Part shown: positions 1 to 7,493 of the stretch, piece by piece
Layout: the number at the start of each line of letters is the position of its first letter
Position numbering within the stretch: the first letter of the stretch is position 1
Source of the DNA: Bosea sp. BIWAKO-01
Lineage (GTDB): Bacteria > Pseudomonadota > Alphaproteobacteria > Rhizobiales > Beijerinckiaceae
Assembly (NCBI RefSeq): GCF_001748145.1
Contig: NZ_BCQA01000001.1
Span: forward strand, 3,436,501 to 3,500,500
Direction of reading: 5' to 3'
DNA length: 64,000 nucleotides
The notes under the pieces: generated by a model
What the model saw: the letters and a program-made list of their open reading frames with translations, nothing else
Databases searched by the model: none
Told to the model about the DNA's origin: nothing
Position numbers and translations under genes: made by a program

Positions 1-1002
1 CCGCACGACCTCGGGGCTCTCGGCGAATTTTCCGTGGTTCAGTCGGTCGTCCGATCTGAGCTTGGTCAGGTCGAGCACGGTAATTCCGTCGGCTGCCAGC
101 TCGTCGCGATAGGGCTCCGCTTCCGGGTTGATCGCGCCCAGCCGCGCCGTGCTGCCCCAGACCCGGCGGGAGACCGCCAGCGCCCGGTCGTCCTGCGAGA
201 CGAAGAGGGTGAATTTCGAGCGGCTCTTGCCGATCTCGGCAATCTGGGTCCGGAAGACATCGACATCGACATCAGGCGAGGCAAGCATGATGTTGGCGAT
301 CTTCGGCGCGATCTGGCCGTTGCGGATCGCCATCTGGCGCAGTGACTCGAGAGCCAGCCAATTGCCCATGGAATGGGCCAGGATCGAGACTTCGCCGACC
401 GCGGGATCGCGCGCCAGCGCCTGCAGAATGGCCTCCAGAGCATGGCGCGAATAATTCGTGCTCTCGCGGTCGTAGCCATAAGCGAAGAGCGAGCCGCGCG
501 AGGGCCAGGTGAAGAGCAGCGGCACGACATTGGCATCGGAATCGTGGACGATCTGGGCGAAGCGATAGACCGCATCCTCAAACCGGTTGTTGAAGCCGTG
601 GACGAAGAGGAGAACGCGCCGCTTCGGCGTCTTCAGCGCTGTGGCATGCAACCGCGCCAAGGCTGCCGTCTGGTCGAGACGGTCGACCTTGAGCGTCACG
701 AATTCGCGCTCCGGGTCGCCGGGAAGGCGGCTCGGCCATTGGACCTCACCAACCTTCCGGGCGCGCTCGGGCGGTATCGAGACGGTGATCTCGGCGAAGG
801 ATGACTTCGCGCCGCGCTCGCCGGAAAACAGGACGCCGCTATCCGGGTCGGGCGAGCGCGTCGTCGCCACAAGCATGGTGACCTTGCTGGCGTCGGGAGC
901 GCCATGCGCAACCGGCGCCAGGACCCCCTGCACATCGCCGGCGCAGCCGGCGAGCAACAACGCGAGTGCCCCCGCAGCGAACCTCATCCCATGCCGTCTC
1001 AT
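1..1002 (-). CDS. Alpha/beta hydrolase lipoprotein (DUF900-like), cut by window start
   Basis: The frame is open through the window edge, so the C terminus is missing; about 334 codons are present. The N terminus is basic, then hydrophobic, and ends in a lipobox (LLLAGC), so a lipid-anchored envelope protein is predicted. The middle carries the nucleophile elbow AHSMG, preceded by the strand FVHGFNN typical of the DUF900 esterase/lipase-like family, whose substrate is generally unknown. The ATG at 1002 puts two arginines directly before the hydrophobic core; ATGs at 1014 and 987 are alternatives. A second small lipoprotein gene lies 80 bases upstream on the same strand, so they may be co-transcribed. 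Family assignment is good; the substrate cannot be inferred. Confidence 0.8.
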   Translation of the reverse strand, partial: MRRHGMRFAAGALALLLAGCAGDVQGVLAPVAHGAPDASKVTMLVATTRSPDPDSGVLFSGERGAKSSFAEITVSIPPERARKVGEVQWPSRLPGDPEREFVTLKVDRLDQTAALARLHATALKTPKRRVLLFVHGFNNRFEDAVYRFAQIVHDSDANVVPLLFTWPSRGSLFAYGYDRESTNYSRHALEAILQALARDPAVGEVSILAHSMGNWLALESLRQMAIRNGQIAPKIANIMLASPDVDVDVFRTQIAEIGKSRSKFTLFVSQDDRALAVSRRVWGSTARLGAINPEAEPYRDELAADGITVLDLTKLRSDDRLNHGKFAESPEVVR

Positions 1003-1082
1003 GCGGAAAGCCATCCAGGTCGCAGGGCCAGGCAGCAGAGCGATCACGGCCGCTCTGCGCATCATTCAGCAATGGCTTGGGG

Positions 1083-1373
1083 TCAGTACGGCGCGCGGGA
1101 CAGGACATCGCCCCCGAAACGATCGCCGAAATTGGGCGAGCGGCGGTTCTCGCGCACATAGGCGGGCCCGCCGCCTTCGCTCGGTGCAGGGCCGGGATCG
1201 AGATAGCTGCGCTCCTGCGGCGTACGGATCGGGATGCCCGGCTCCTCGTTCGCCGCGACGGGCTCGCGCTGGGTACAGCCGGCGAGAGCGGCGAGCAGGA
1301 TGAGGGCCGCGGAGGCCCGGCGAAGGGGGGGCCTCGCGGCGCTGATTGTGGTGATGAAGCCGCCGGTAGGCAT
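1083..1373 (-). CDS. Small lipoprotein of unknown function
   Basis: A 96-residue product. Basic residues (RPPLRRAS) precede a hydrophobic stretch and the lipobox LAALAGC, so signal peptidase II processing is expected. The mature part is short, rich in proline, glycine and arginine, and has no domain I recognise. The ATG at 1373 gives a normal-length lipoprotein signal; an in-frame start further upstream would add unlikely residues. It precedes the hydrolase lipoprotein on the same strand. The 261 bases from 1374 to 1634 between it and the HlyD-type gene hold no gene I can support and probably carry its promoter. Confidence 0.6.
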   Translation of the reverse strand: MPTGGFITTISAARPPLRRASAALILLAALAGCTQREPVAANEEPGIPIRTPQERSYLDPGPAPSEGGGPAYVRENRRSPNFGDRFGGDVLSRAPY

Positions 1374-1634
1374 CTGGATAATCCTTCGTGTGGATGAACA
1401 ACCCGCCGCCGCGTGAGCGGACGATGCCGGTCGCATAGTGTCGCTGCATCAAAGCCGGCGGCAGCAGCCGGCGTCAACGCGCCGCCGCGAGATCATGTGG
1501 ACGGCGAACGCCCGACCGATCAGCCGAGCCGGGCGATCGGATCGGACCAACTCGTTGTTCGTGATCCCGAGACGCTCCGGCGGGTGGAGCTGGCGGCCGT
1601 TGCGCGCCGAGCTCCACCGGCCGGATCGTTCGCA

Positions 1635-2576
1635 TCAGAAGGGATTGATGTAGTTGGTGATCGCGATCTGCCGCAGCAGCACCTTGCGAATGACATGTGC
1701 GGCCGTGACGCGATCGGTGAAGATGGCGGCATCGCCGGCAGCACCCGCCGGGAGCTTGTCGGCAATGGCCTGGTCGTCGAGTTTCACGCGCACGGCAAAG
1801 GGGGCTGCCTGGATGGATTTCGGCGTCACCGCCGCCCCCGATATCTGCACCTGACCGGTCGAGATCGCCTGCAGCACAGTCTCGACCTTGCCGGTGAAGA
1901 CCTGCCCGGGGGCGTACTTGAATGTCAGTTCGACCGGCTGGCCAGCCGCAATGTAACGGGCATCGATCTGCTGGATCTCGACGCCGATGACCGTCTCGGC
2001 GGTGTCCACGAAGGCCATGACCGGCGCAAGCGGCAGGTTGGCGACGCGTGCGCCCTTGCGCAGCGCCAGATTGGTGACGTAACCGGCTGCCGGAGCACGA
2101 ACCACCGTCTTCTCGAGGTTCCACCTGGCGCCCTCGAGTTGCGCCTTGAGCTGGTCGACCTCGGCCTGGCGTTGCTCGACATCGAAGCTGCGGCCGGACC
2201 CTGTGCTCTGCAGCTGGGTCATCTGCGCCAGGCGCTGCTGCTGCAACTGGAACTGCGCTTCCAGCGCCTTGACCTGGGCCTCGTAGGGCACGGGGTCGAT
2301 CTTGAACAGCACGGCACCCGCCTTCAACGGCGTGTTCGGCTCGACGGGGACGTCAATCACCTCGCCGGCGACATCAGGGACGATGGCGACGGATTGCCGG
2401 ATGGCCAGCGCCGGGCCTTGCGGCGCGCCCCAGTTCATCGGGATGAACAGGCCGATCAGCAAGAGGAGCAGGACCAGGACCGGCGAGACCTTCCAGAACA
2501 GGTTGAACGGAACGATCCGGAATTTCACCAGCACGAACAGCAGGGCAAGATAGACGTTGAGCAAGACGACGATCAT
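1635..2576 (-). CDS. HlyD/EmrA-type membrane fusion protein (YiaV-like)
   Basis: A 313-residue periplasmic adaptor. Two N-terminal hydrophobic segments (about residues 1-20 and 29-46) anchor it in the inner membrane. Next come a lipoyl-like half (PDVAGEVIDVPVEPN), a Gln-rich alpha-hairpin (about 105-150, with QLQQQRLAQ), the second lipoyl half (VRAPAAGYV) and beta-barrel strands. It overlaps the upstream DUF3302 gene by 4 bases (ATGA), so the two are translationally coupled. This pairing matches E. coli YiaV/YiaW, a membrane-fusion protein with a small DUF3302 partner. No dedicated pump or outer-membrane channel is adjacent, so the exported substrate is unknown. The ATG at 2576 is set by the overlap. 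Confidence 0.85.
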   Translation of the reverse strand: MIVVLLNVYLALLFVLVKFRIVPFNLFWKVSPVLVLLLLLIGLFIPMNWGAPQGPALAIRQSVAIVPDVAGEVIDVPVEPNTPLKAGAVLFKIDPVPYEAQVKALEAQFQLQQQRLAQMTQLQSTGSGRSFDVEQRQAEVDQLKAQLEGARWNLEKTVVRAPAAGYVTNLALRKGARVANLPLAPVMAFVDTAETVIGVEIQQIDARYIAAGQPVELTFKYAPGQVFTGKVETVLQAISTGQVQISGAAVTPKSIQAAPFAVRVKLDDQAIADKLPAGAAGDAAIFTDRVTAAHVIRKVLLRQIAITNYINPF

Positions 2577-2836
2577 CGGGCGGACTCCTGCGGGCGCGCA
2601 GGCGCGTCGACAATGCGGGCTGGCACGTCGACATAGGCCCAGATCAGGACGGCCGGCCACAGAACGAAACCCAGGAACAACGTCACCCAGCCGCCGACGG
2701 CCACTGCCTGGGCCCAGGGATGATTGCGTCGCTTGGCGATCATGCCCGGAAGCATGGCCATGAAGACGATGACGAAAACCGTGCTGCACACGAGCACGAC
2801 CAGGACAATCCAGGCGAATATATCAAGCGCGCTCAT
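2573..2836 (-). CDS. DUF3302 inner-membrane protein (YiaW-like)
   Basis: An 87-residue protein with two hydrophobic segments, about residues 5-30 and 45-68, joined by a basic loop (AKRRNHPW). Size, topology and position directly before a HlyD-family gene match the DUF3302/YiaW family. The ATG at 2836 starts directly before the first membrane helix; an upstream in-frame start at 2908 would add a hydrophilic leader and is less likely. It probably acts with the adaptor encoded next to it. The 249 bases upstream (2837-3085) show no further gene. Confidence 0.75.
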   Translation of the reverse strand: MSALDIFAWIVLVVLVCSTVFVIVFMAMLPGMIAKRRNHPWAQAVAVGGWVTLFLGFVLWPAVLIWAYVDVPARIVDAPARPQESAR

Positions 2837-3085
2837 GGGCCTCCGTCCACTCTCGATCTGCACCGGCGGCCGGTCGGCCATGACATGGGGGTCGCAGGAT
2901 ACTGACAAGCAGCCGAAAGTCGCGCTCGATTGTTGGAATGCTCAGGGGCGGCGCCCAAGGATCTGGCCACAAGCATCAGGACCCGATCGCAGCTGGCGCG
3001 GGGCGCGCGAGTGCCAGCGCCGAAGCTGGAAGGGAGGCGGCGCAAAGCCCTCATTTGCCAGGAAGCCGCTCAACGGATGTTCGCG

Positions 3086-5020
3086 TCAGCGCAGGGCCCG
3101 GAGTGCGTTCAGGATGACCACGATGTCGATTGCTTCCTGGAACAGCGCCCCCTGAACCGGGGGAAGGTAACCGAGGGCCGCAACGAGCATTCCGACGAGC
3201 GACAGCCCAAGGCCGACGAAGACGCTTTGCAACGCGATGCCGCGCGTGCGCCGGGCAACCACGAGTGCATTCGCCAGCGGCTGCAGTTCGTCGACCAGCA
3301 ATACGACGCCGGCTGCTTGCGACGACGCGGCCGCGCCGCGCGCGCCCATTGCGACCCCAACATCCGCGGCGGCAAGTGCGGGCGCGTCGTTGACGCCGTC
3401 GCCCACCATCATCACCGCTCGGCTCTCCGCTTCGTGGCGCACGACGGCGACCTTGCCCTCCGGCGTCAGGTCTCCCAGAACCTGATCGACGCCAAGGTCA
3501 GCGCCCACTGTCCGGGCAATCTGGTCAAGATCTCCGGAGGCGAGCACGATCCGTTCGATTCCCGCGGCGCGGAGGGATTGAAGCGTCGAGTGCGCATCGT
3601 CGCGCAGTTGATCGCGAAGCAGAATGACGCCGGCGAGCAGCCCGTCCGCGGCCACGGCCACGGTCAGAGCGTTTGGCGGGGCGTCCGCGACCAGCGCGTC
3701 CGGATCACCGCCGCGGCTGCGGCTGCGCACATAGGAACCACCGCCCAGTGCGATGCGTCTGGTGCCGACCAGTCCCTCGATGCCCTTTCCCGGTGTTTCG
3801 GAGATATCCGAAGGGGGCAGAAGCGTCAGTCCGGCGTCGGAAGCGGCTCGGATCAGTGAAACCGCCACGACATGTGCGGAGGCCTGATCGAGGCTCGCAG
3901 CCAGGGTCAGCACCTCCGTCGCAGCAAAGCCGTTGCAGGTGCGGATCTCGGTAATCGTCGGCCGGCCCTGGGTGAGCGTACCGGTCTTGTCGAGAATGGC
4001 TGTTTGCACTCGCGCCAGGGCTTCGAGCACGCTGCCGTCCTTGACTAGTGCGCCGCCACGCGCGGTCTTCGAGATGCCTGAAATGATCGCGACCGGCACG
4101 GCGAGGATCAAGGGACAGGGCGTCGCCACGACGAGGACCGCCAGGGCGCGGATCGGGTCGCTGCTCAGCAGCCAGGCCGCTCCGGCGATTGCGAGCGTCA
4201 GCACGAGAAAACCGATGGCGTATCGGTCTGCCAGACGAGCCATAGGTGCCTTGCTCGCCTGCGCCTGTTCCACCAGCTTGACGATCCCGGCATAGGTGCT
4301 CTCGGCCGCCGGCCGGCTTGCGATCAGATCGAAAGGCGCGCCGAGCAGCGTCGCTCCGCTGAGCACCTCGGCGCCCCGGATCAGGCTCTTCGGCACGGAT
4401 TCTCCGGTCAAAGCCGAAAGGTCGAGCACGGCGGTGCCGCTTGCGACATGGCCGTCGACCGGCAGCACCTCCCCGGTGCGCATCAGAAGACGATCTCCCT
4501 GGCGGATCGCTGCGATCGAAACCTCCTCGAGTGCCCCGCCGCGATAGCGCATGGCGTTGAAGGCGACCCGGCCCAGGAGGGCAGACATTTCCCGACGCGC
4601 TCGCCCGTGGGCAAAGTTCTCGAGGAGTTGGCCGCCGGCATACATCAACGCCACGACATTGCCGGCCAGACTTTCGCCGAAGGCAAACGCCGCCGACATC
4701 GACAGGGCAGCGACGATATCGAGGCCGACATCGCCGCGGCGCAGCGACCTGACGATCTGGATGATGAGCGCCAGCAGCACCGGGATGGTCGCAACAGTCC
4801 AGGCGCGACTGGCGGAAGACGCCAGGCCGATCCACCAGAGCCAGCCGCCGGCAACGAGCCCGGTCAGGGCAACGCCGACGAGAAACAGGTCGAGATGCTG
4901 GCGACAGAGCCGGGAGAACTGTCCCGCCCAGCTTTCGTGGCCGGGCTGCGCCAGGGCCTCCGCTCGGGACTGGGGCACCTGAACCTCCGATGCGAGCCGG
5001 GCCCGCCTCCGCAATGTCAT
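3086..5020 (-). CDS. Heavy-metal P1B-type ATPase with TPC motif
   Basis: A 644-residue cation pump. Visible P-type signatures: TGES (205-208, actuator), TPCP in a membrane helix (300-303, ion site), DKTGT with phosphorylated Asp344, and GDGVNDAP near the C terminus. There is no N-terminal CxxC metal-binding domain. The usual SxHP locus reads SAHV, so His is kept but the Pro is lost. The TPC ion motif differs from the CPC of Cu/Zn/Cd pumps and the SPC of Co pumps; TPC forms have been linked to Fe/Ni/Co export, but that is family knowledge and the ion here is unproven. It sits 34 bases downstream of a universal stress gene, probably in one transcript under a FixK/FNR-like box. Confidence 0.9.
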   Translation of the reverse strand: MTLRRRARLASEVQVPQSRAEALAQPGHESWAGQFSRLCRQHLDLFLVGVALTGLVAGGWLWWIGLASSASRAWTVATIPVLLALIIQIVRSLRRGDVGLDIVAALSMSAAFAFGESLAGNVVALMYAGGQLLENFAHGRARREMSALLGRVAFNAMRYRGGALEEVSIAAIRQGDRLLMRTGEVLPVDGHVASGTAVLDLSALTGESVPKSLIRGAEVLSGATLLGAPFDLIASRPAAESTYAGIVKLVEQAQASKAPMARLADRYAIGFLVLTLAIAGAAWLLSSDPIRALAVLVVATPCPLILAVPVAIISGISKTARGGALVKDGSVLEALARVQTAILDKTGTLTQGRPTITEIRTCNGFAATEVLTLAASLDQASAHVVAVSLIRAASDAGLTLLPPSDISETPGKGIEGLVGTRRIALGGGSYVRSRSRGGDPDALVADAPPNALTVAVAADGLLAGVILLRDQLRDDAHSTLQSLRAAGIERIVLASGDLDQIARTVGADLGVDQVLGDLTPEGKVAVVRHEAESRAVMMVGDGVNDAPALAAADVGVAMGARGAAASSQAAGVVLLVDELQPLANALVVARRTRGIALQSVFVGLGLSLVGMLVAALGYLPPVQGALFQEAIDIVVILNALRALR

Positions 5021-5054
5021 GCGGGTGACGGGGGCTCGCCAAGCCTGCGTGGTC

Positions 5055-5897
5055 TCAATGCGACATCAAGCAGCAGACGGGTGAGGCTTGCAGCAGATCG
5101 CGCGTCATGCCGCCAAACATCCACTCCCGCATGCGGTTGTGACCATAGGCGCCGGAAACGATGAGATCGGCACCGTGTTCGGTCGCAAAGTCGATCAATT
5201 CGTTGACCACGTGCTTGGCACTGTCGGTTCGCAGCACCGTCTTTGCCGCCACCCCGTGCAGGGTGAGGTAGTCGCGCACGTCTTCGGCGCCCTGATCTTC
5301 GGCATCCGGGCCGATCGACAGGACAGTCACGGATTCCGCCTGCACCAGAAGCGGCAGGGCATCCCGCACGGCACGCCGCGCTTCGCGCGTATCCTTCCAG
5401 GCGACCACGATATGCTTGCCGGACAGATAGCTGACGTCGGGCGGGACGACGAGGAGCGGCCGGCCGAGCGACATGACCAGATCTCCCGGAGAAAGGCTCA
5501 TCCCTCCCTGGACGGGATCGTGATGGGCTTGGCGCGCCAGCACCACGAGATCGGCTGCGCGGGCCTGATCGAGAACGAAGTTCCGCGATGTTTCGATGGC
5601 GCTGCGCCAGACGAGGTGCGTCATGTCGCCGGCGGCCTTGCGGAAAATCGCTTCGGCGCGGGCAAGGTCTGCTGAGACTGCGCGCTTGCTCTCCTCGATC
5701 AGGAGCGCGTCGACGCTCGCCAGACCGTCTCCGACATAGGGGAGCACGAAGTCTTCTGCGGCGATGCCGATCAGCCGGCTGCCGAAGCGATCGGCCAATG
5801 AGGCAGCCAGCTTGACCCGATGGGCCGCACCGCTGCCGAGGTTCAGCGGCACCATGATGCTGGCGTAGCCCGCTTGCGCTTTCACCGTTGCTGTCAT
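5055..5897 (-). CDS. Tandem universal stress protein (UspA, two domains)
   Basis: A 280-residue cytoplasmic protein with two Usp folds: residues about 10-145, degenerate, and 160-280. The second retains the nucleotide-site signature (SGAYGHNRMREWMFGG). It is transcribed ahead of the metal ATPase, with a 34-base gap. A TTGA-N6-GCAA box is centred 72 bases upstream, a position compatible with activation by a FixK/FNR-type regulator, so induction at low oxygen is a reasonable inference. The ATG at 5897 follows a purine-rich stretch. It resembles the second Usp at 6562-7404 in length and architecture. Confidence 0.9.
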   Translation of the reverse strand: MTATVKAQAGYASIMVPLNLGSGAAHRVKLAASLADRFGSRLIGIAAEDFVLPYVGDGLASVDALLIEESKRAVSADLARAEAIFRKAAGDMTHLVWRSAIETSRNFVLDQARAADLVVLARQAHHDPVQGGMSLSPGDLVMSLGRPLLVVPPDVSYLSGKHIVVAWKDTREARRAVRDALPLLVQAESVTVLSIGPDAEDQGAEDVRDYLTLHGVAAKTVLRTDSAKHVVNELIDFATEHGADLIVSGAYGHNRMREWMFGGMTRDLLQASPVCCLMSH

Positions 5898-5962
5898 CGC
5901 ATGTCCCCCAAATCTCTATAAATCCGTGGCATCTATGATCTGGCCCAGTGTGCCGGGACGCA

Positions 5963-5976
5963 TTGATGTGGAGCAA
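5963..5976. promoter_or_regulatory. FixK/FNR-like box upstream of usp-ATPase operon
   Basis: The site reads TTGATGTGGAGCAA, matching the rhizobial FixK2 half-site form TTG(A/C)-N6-(G/T)CAA. It lies about 70 bases before the start codon of the minus-strand Usp gene. A second box of the same form precedes the other Usp gene. Binding is inferred only from the sequence. Confidence 0.5.
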
Positions 5977-6021
5977 GGCGGCCCCTTGCACGCCGGTACC
6001 GCGCAGATGCCGTAGGTGCCT

Positions 6022-6423
6022 TCAGGCGATCGCGGGTTTGACGGGGGCTCTCGGTTTCACGGCAATGATCTGGAAGGGCTGCAGGTGGCCCTCACCGTCG
6101 CGGATGGAGACATAGTCGTCGACGACGAAGCGGTGCCGGTCGAGCCGGTAGCCGGCCTCGTCGTCATCGCTGCCGGCATCGTCATAGTCGATGAACCAGG
6201 TCGCGCCGCCGGCGCCTCCTGCCCGGCGCCGGAGCCAGCCGTGACGATCCGGCTCTTCCGTCGAGAAGCGCCTGTCGCGGCAGAGATCGCGTTGGTCCTG
6301 CCAGGCGGCCGCATCGATATGTCCGCCAAGGTCGAGCGGTGCGGTGATCTCGTAGCCATGTCGCGGGCTGCCATTGGGATAGCCGCTCGTCCGGGCGAGA
6401 TGAAGGGTGATGACATAAAGCAT
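6022..6423 (-). CDS. Conserved-looking hypothetical protein
   Basis: A 133-residue soluble protein that I do not recognise. It has no signal peptide or membrane segment. The N-terminal half contains ARTSGYPNGSPRHGYE and a stretch rich in Asp, Arg and His; the middle has an acidic run (DYDDAGSDDDEAGY) and the C-terminal part reads like a small beta-rich domain. The ATG at 6423 has AAAGGA about 12 bases upstream. It is divergent from the second Usp gene, and one FixK/FNR-like box lies between them, so it may belong to the same low-oxygen response. Two Usp genes flank it. Confidence 0.55.
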   Translation of the reverse strand: MLYVITLHLARTSGYPNGSPRHGYEITAPLDLGGHIDAAAWQDQRDLCRDRRFSTEEPDRHGWLRRRAGGAGGATWFIDYDDAGSDDDEAGYRLDRHRFVVDDYVSIRDGEGHLQPFQIIAVKPRAPVKPAIA

Positions 6424-6497
6424 GATGGTCGTCCGTCCTTTCTGCCGCTTGGATATCCGTGCCACGATCAATCGCGCATATTTCGGGCGTGTCCGGT

Positions 6498-6511
6498 TTG
6501 ATCTGGCGCAA
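6498..6511. promoter_or_regulatory. FixK/FNR-like box between divergent stress genes
   Basis: TTGATCTGGCGCAA matches TTGA-N6-GCAA. Its centre is about 57 bases before the plus-strand Usp start (6562) and about 81 bases before the minus-strand hypothetical gene start (6423), so it could serve either or both. Confidence 0.5.
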
Positions 6512-6561
6512 GGACGTTCCTGCCGGGCCGGTGGAGGTTCTTTCGCATACTGGAGGACGAC

Positions 6562-7404
6562 ATGATCGAAGGCATCAAGAGCATATTGGTCGCGGTGACG
6601 GAGGAGGGGCAGACCGAGGAGAACCTTGCCGTCGGCTACGGGCTTTCGTTGGCACGGCAGACGAATGCGCATCTGACGGTGCAGGCAGCGGCAAGCCGGT
6701 TCTCCGTGCCCTATTCGATGATCGATGATTTCAGCGGCGCGATCGTCGCGTCGGAGAATCGGCGCATCGCCGGCCTCGCGCAGAAGCTGGCCTCCGACGC
6801 CCGCTTCGCGGCCAATCTTGCCGGCGTGGTCAGCACGGTCGAGAGCCCTCAACTGATCTACAGCAGCCTGCTGCAGCGTTTTCTCGACCATGCCCGCGTC
6901 AACGACCTTTCAATCCTGGATGCGGAGCCGACGACGCTGGCCATCGATCGCGGCCTGATCGAGACGGCTCTGTTCGAGAGCGGCAGGCCGGTCCTGGTCG
7001 TTCCGCCTGGCCATCCCGGCTTCTCCGGAGAGACCATCGTCATCGCCTGGGACGGCGGGGCGAGCGCGGCGCGTGCGGTCGCCGATGCCTTGCCATTCCT
7101 GCGAGCCGCCAAGGCTGTCGAGATCGTCTCGGTCACCGGCGAGAAGGACCTGTCCAACGCGGTGCCCGGCGTCGAGCTGGCACCTCATCTTGCGCGTCAT
7201 GGCGTCGACGTCACGGTCAAGACGGTGGCGCTCGGCAAGGGGCGCGATGTCGCGACCGCACTCCAGGACGAGGCGGCCGAGTTCGGTGCCGGTTTCATCG
7301 TGTCGGGTGGCTATCGCCATTCCCGCCTGCGCGAATGGCTGCTCGGCGGGGTGACGCAGTCCCTGCTCAAGAACAGCAAGGTGCCGCTCTTCATGTGCCA
7401 TTGA
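6562..7404 (+). CDS. Tandem universal stress protein (UspA, two domains)
   Basis: A 280-residue two-domain Usp. The C-terminal domain carries the nucleotide-binding loop SGGYRHSRLREWLLGG. The N-terminal domain lacks this loop, as is common in tandem Usps. The ATG at 6562 is preceded by GGAGGACGAC, a good ribosome site. It is followed after 89 bases by the acyl-CoA synthetase/acetyltransferase gene on the same strand. The upstream FixK/FNR-like box suggests oxygen-dependent expression. The molecular partner is unknown; ATP or AMP binding is expected from the family. Confidence 0.9.
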   Translation: MIEGIKSILVAVTEEGQTEENLAVGYGLSLARQTNAHLTVQAAASRFSVPYSMIDDFSGAIVASENRRIAGLAQKLASDARFAANLAGVVSTVESPQLIYSSLLQRFLDHARVNDLSILDAEPTTLAIDRGLIETALFESGRPVLVVPPGHPGFSGETIVIAWDGGASAARAVADALPFLRAAKAVEIVSVTGEKDLSNAVPGVELAPHLARHGVDVTVKTVALGKGRDVATALQDEAAEFGAGFIVSGGYRHSRLREWLLGGVTQSLLKNSKVPLFMCH

Positions 7405-7419
7405 TCGTTGCGGGGAAAA

Positions 7420-7451
7420 TGGCTCAACTCTGCAAACGCGCGGTTGAGCCA
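7420..7451 (+). repeat. Inverted repeat between usp and acyl-CoA synthetase genes
   Basis: Arms TGGCTCAAC (7420-7428) and GTTGAGCCA (7443-7451) are perfect complements around a 14-base loop. There is no T-tract after it, so it is more likely an mRNA-processing or partial-attenuation hairpin, or an operator, than an intrinsic terminator. Confidence 0.4.
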
Positions 7452-7493
7452 CTCCCGGCTTGAGACCGGGCGCGTTCAGCCCGGTTTCCGCTC

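Noticed and set aside
1413..2636. A 407-codon plus-strand ORF
   Set aside because: It is the antisense of the HlyD-type gene; the product is Asp/Arg-rich with no domain, while the minus strand encodes a clear adaptor.
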